Part shown: piece after piece, positions 4,530 through 5,542 of the stretch | Position numbering within the stretch: the first letter of the stretch is position 1 | Layout of the letters: every line of letters begins with the position of its first letter | Source: an uncultured Clostridia bacterium | GTDB lineage: Bacteria; Bacillota; Clostridia; TANB77; CAG-508 | Reading direction: 5' to 3' | Length of the DNA stretch: 5,542 nucleotides | Assembly: GCA_944386375.1 (NCBI GenBank) | Contig: CALXAW010000086.1 | Coordinates: 1-5,542 of the forward strand | The notes under the pieces: generated by a model | Database searches by the model: none | The model's input: only the letters and a program-made list of their open reading frames with translations | What the model was told of the DNA's origin: nothing | Made by a program: the position numbers and the translations under genes

Positions 4530-5542
4530 TTAGTTTATTTCTTTTGCCAATTTTTCTAACTCGTCTTGTTTTAGTCCTGTCATTTTTAATATTATGTCTG
4601 AATCAAATTTAGCTTTAATCATATTTGTTGCAATACTTAATATACCTTCTTTTCTGCCCTCTTTTCTGCCTTCTTTCAATATTTGCTTCCTTTTTCTCTC
4701 ATTTCCTTCTTGTATCCTCACATCTAATGGTCTCATATTCTCTTTCACCTCACTTTCTTTTAATTTTCGTAATACCTTTTCTGTTATGTTTGGATTTATT
4801 CTGTCTAATGTCGTTTTTAATATATTGGTTATTATTCTTTTTGCTAGCTCTTTTCTATTTTCTGTTATTGATATTTCTACTAGTCTTTCTAATATTTCTT
4901 CTACTGTATCATCATCTTCGCATTTTTCTATCGCCATTGCTAATGCTACTATACTATCTTTTTCTAATAGCTCTTTTTCTGTATAATCATTTATGTCTAT
5001 TATGTTATATTTTAATTGCAACCCAAATTCTTCAAATGCCTTATATTCTTCTTCTACTAATTCTTCACTTACATCCCATGGTTTCTCTCCTGTATATAGT
5101 AATATTGGTACTATCTTAGGTAGCTTATAATTTTTGTTTCTTATTTTATTTCTGTCTATTGCACTTTTCATTGTTTCTGTTATGTATTCTACAAATCTAA
5201 ATGGCATTGCATTATCTATTTTTGACTGATGCTCTATTAATATAAATATATTTTTGTTCTTTACCTTATAAATTATATCTGATTGCCTTTCTTTATACTC
5301 TATTGTTATAAAATTTCTATTGTACTTTTCTATGCTTGCTTCTTTTAATTTTGTTTTAGGTTCTAGAAAATATTTTATAAATTTTATTACTTCTGTTTTG
5401 TCGTCTAATGAATCTCTAAATAATTTATCATGTTTTTTGGTATAACTTTTACTTGTTTCTTTTTCTTCTTCATAATCATACTTATATTCTACCGTATCTT
5501 CTTGCAAATACAATGCTTCTTCTGGTTCTGATTCTTTATAAT
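4530..5542 (-). CDS. Rpn-family PD-(D/E)XK nuclease / putative transposase (5' end probably outside window)
   Basis: The frame is open from the window edge to TAA at 4532-4530, with 336 sense codons visible. No in-frame ATG is present near the N-terminus. TTG at 5513 could start a 327-residue protein, but the frame continues upstream (YKESEPEEA), so I treat the gene as 5'-partial. Numbering from that TTG: an acidic N-terminus; the family entry motif KKHDKLFRDSLDD (26-38); a PD-(D/E)XK-like core with Asp79 (RQSDIIYK) and Glu94-x-Gln96 (IFILIEHQS); a helical middle; KEGRKEGRKEG at 280-290; and a C-terminal helix ending ELEKLAKEIN. These are hallmarks of the Rpn/YhgA-like 'transposase' family, whose studied E. 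coli members are DNA endonucleases that promote RecA-independent recombination. Activity here is inferred. A strong terminator follows; the promoter is not visible. Confidence 0.92.
   Translation of the reverse strand, partial: YKESEPEEALYLQEDTVEYKYDYEEEKETSKSYTKKHDKLFRDSLDDKTEVIKFIKYFLEPKTKLKEASIEKYNRNFITIEYKERQSDIIYKVKNKNIFILIEHQSKIDNAMPFRFVEYITETMKSAIDRNKIRNKNYKLPKIVPILLYTGEKPWDVSEELVEEEYKAFEEFGLQLKYNIIDINDYTEKELLEKDSIVALAMAIEKCEDDDTVEEILERLVEISITENRKELAKRIITNILKTTLDRINPNITEKVLRKLKESEVKENMRPLDVRIQEGNERKRKQILKEGRKEGRKEGILSIATNMIKAKFDSDIILKMTGLKQDELEKLAKEIN
4644..4676 (-). repeat. Short in-frame tandem repeat encoding KEGR units
   Basis: Two 12-base units (plus strand TTCTTTTCTGCC at 4647-4658 and CTCTTTTCTGCC at 4659-4670) and a partial third encode KEGR-KEGR-KEG near the C-terminus of the nuclease. 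Because the unit is a multiple of three, slippage would change copy number without breaking the frame. Such E/G/K/R repeats before the last helix are common in this family. Confidence 0.8.

Noticed and set aside
4594..5119. Two overlapping plus-strand ORFs (130 and 164 codons) with hydrophobic translations
   Set aside because: Both lie antisense to the Rpn-family nuclease, which has clear family motifs and a matching terminator. Neither has a convincing ribosome binding site.
5511..5513. TTG as the true start of the nuclease gene
   Set aside because: The frame stays open upstream to the window edge with protein-like sequence, and I see no good Shine-Dalgarno in front of the TTG. A start outside the window is more likely, though TTG is not excluded.

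Overview
The window is very AT-rich, with A/T-ending codons and Lys/Asn/Ile/Glu-rich proteins. The secreted protein carries clostridial hydrophobic W (ChW) repeats. Together these point to a low-GC Gram-positive, most likely a member of the Clostridia; the genus cannot be fixed from this sequence alone. Both genes lie on the minus strand and both run off the window.

Region 1 (1-3952) is almost entirely one open reading frame on the minus strand. It starts near 3946 and is still open at base 1, giving at least 1315 codons. It encodes an exported mosaic protein. In order it has a signal peptide, a short linker, four modules that each pair an EF-hand-like calcium loop with a block of internalin/SDS22-type leucine-rich repeats, two beta-rich spacers, a charged helical insertion, a Pro/Glu linker, and at least two and a half ChW repeats at the cut C-terminal side. 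It is probably a cell-surface or secreted binding protein. A good sigma-A-type promoter (TTGACT, 17 bases, TAAAAT) and a Shine-Dalgarno AGGAG lie directly upstream.

Region 2 (3953-4529) has no gene but is the most structured part of the window. It holds two diverged copies of one structured unit in inverted orientation (about 4016-4188 on plus, 4478-4316 on minus). Each unit has, in the same order, a long hairpin centred on AATAGG/CCTATT, a CAACRTTGCACA box, a 10-bp hairpin with a 3-base loop directly abutting that box, a GCG-containing spacer, and a long-looped stem with a bulged TTA. It resembles a REPIN/MITE-like inverted pair or a structured RNA. I cannot name a known family for it.

Region 3 (4475-5542) is an Rpn-family (recombination-promoting nuclease, PD-(D/E)XK 'transposase') gene on the minus strand, open at its 5' end, followed by a strong intrinsic terminator. 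The terminator's U-tract overlaps the outer arm of the inverted pair. The two proteins have no obvious shared function. The link of most interest is positional: a mobile-DNA-type nuclease gene beside a paired palindromic element that sits just upstream of a surface-protein promoter.
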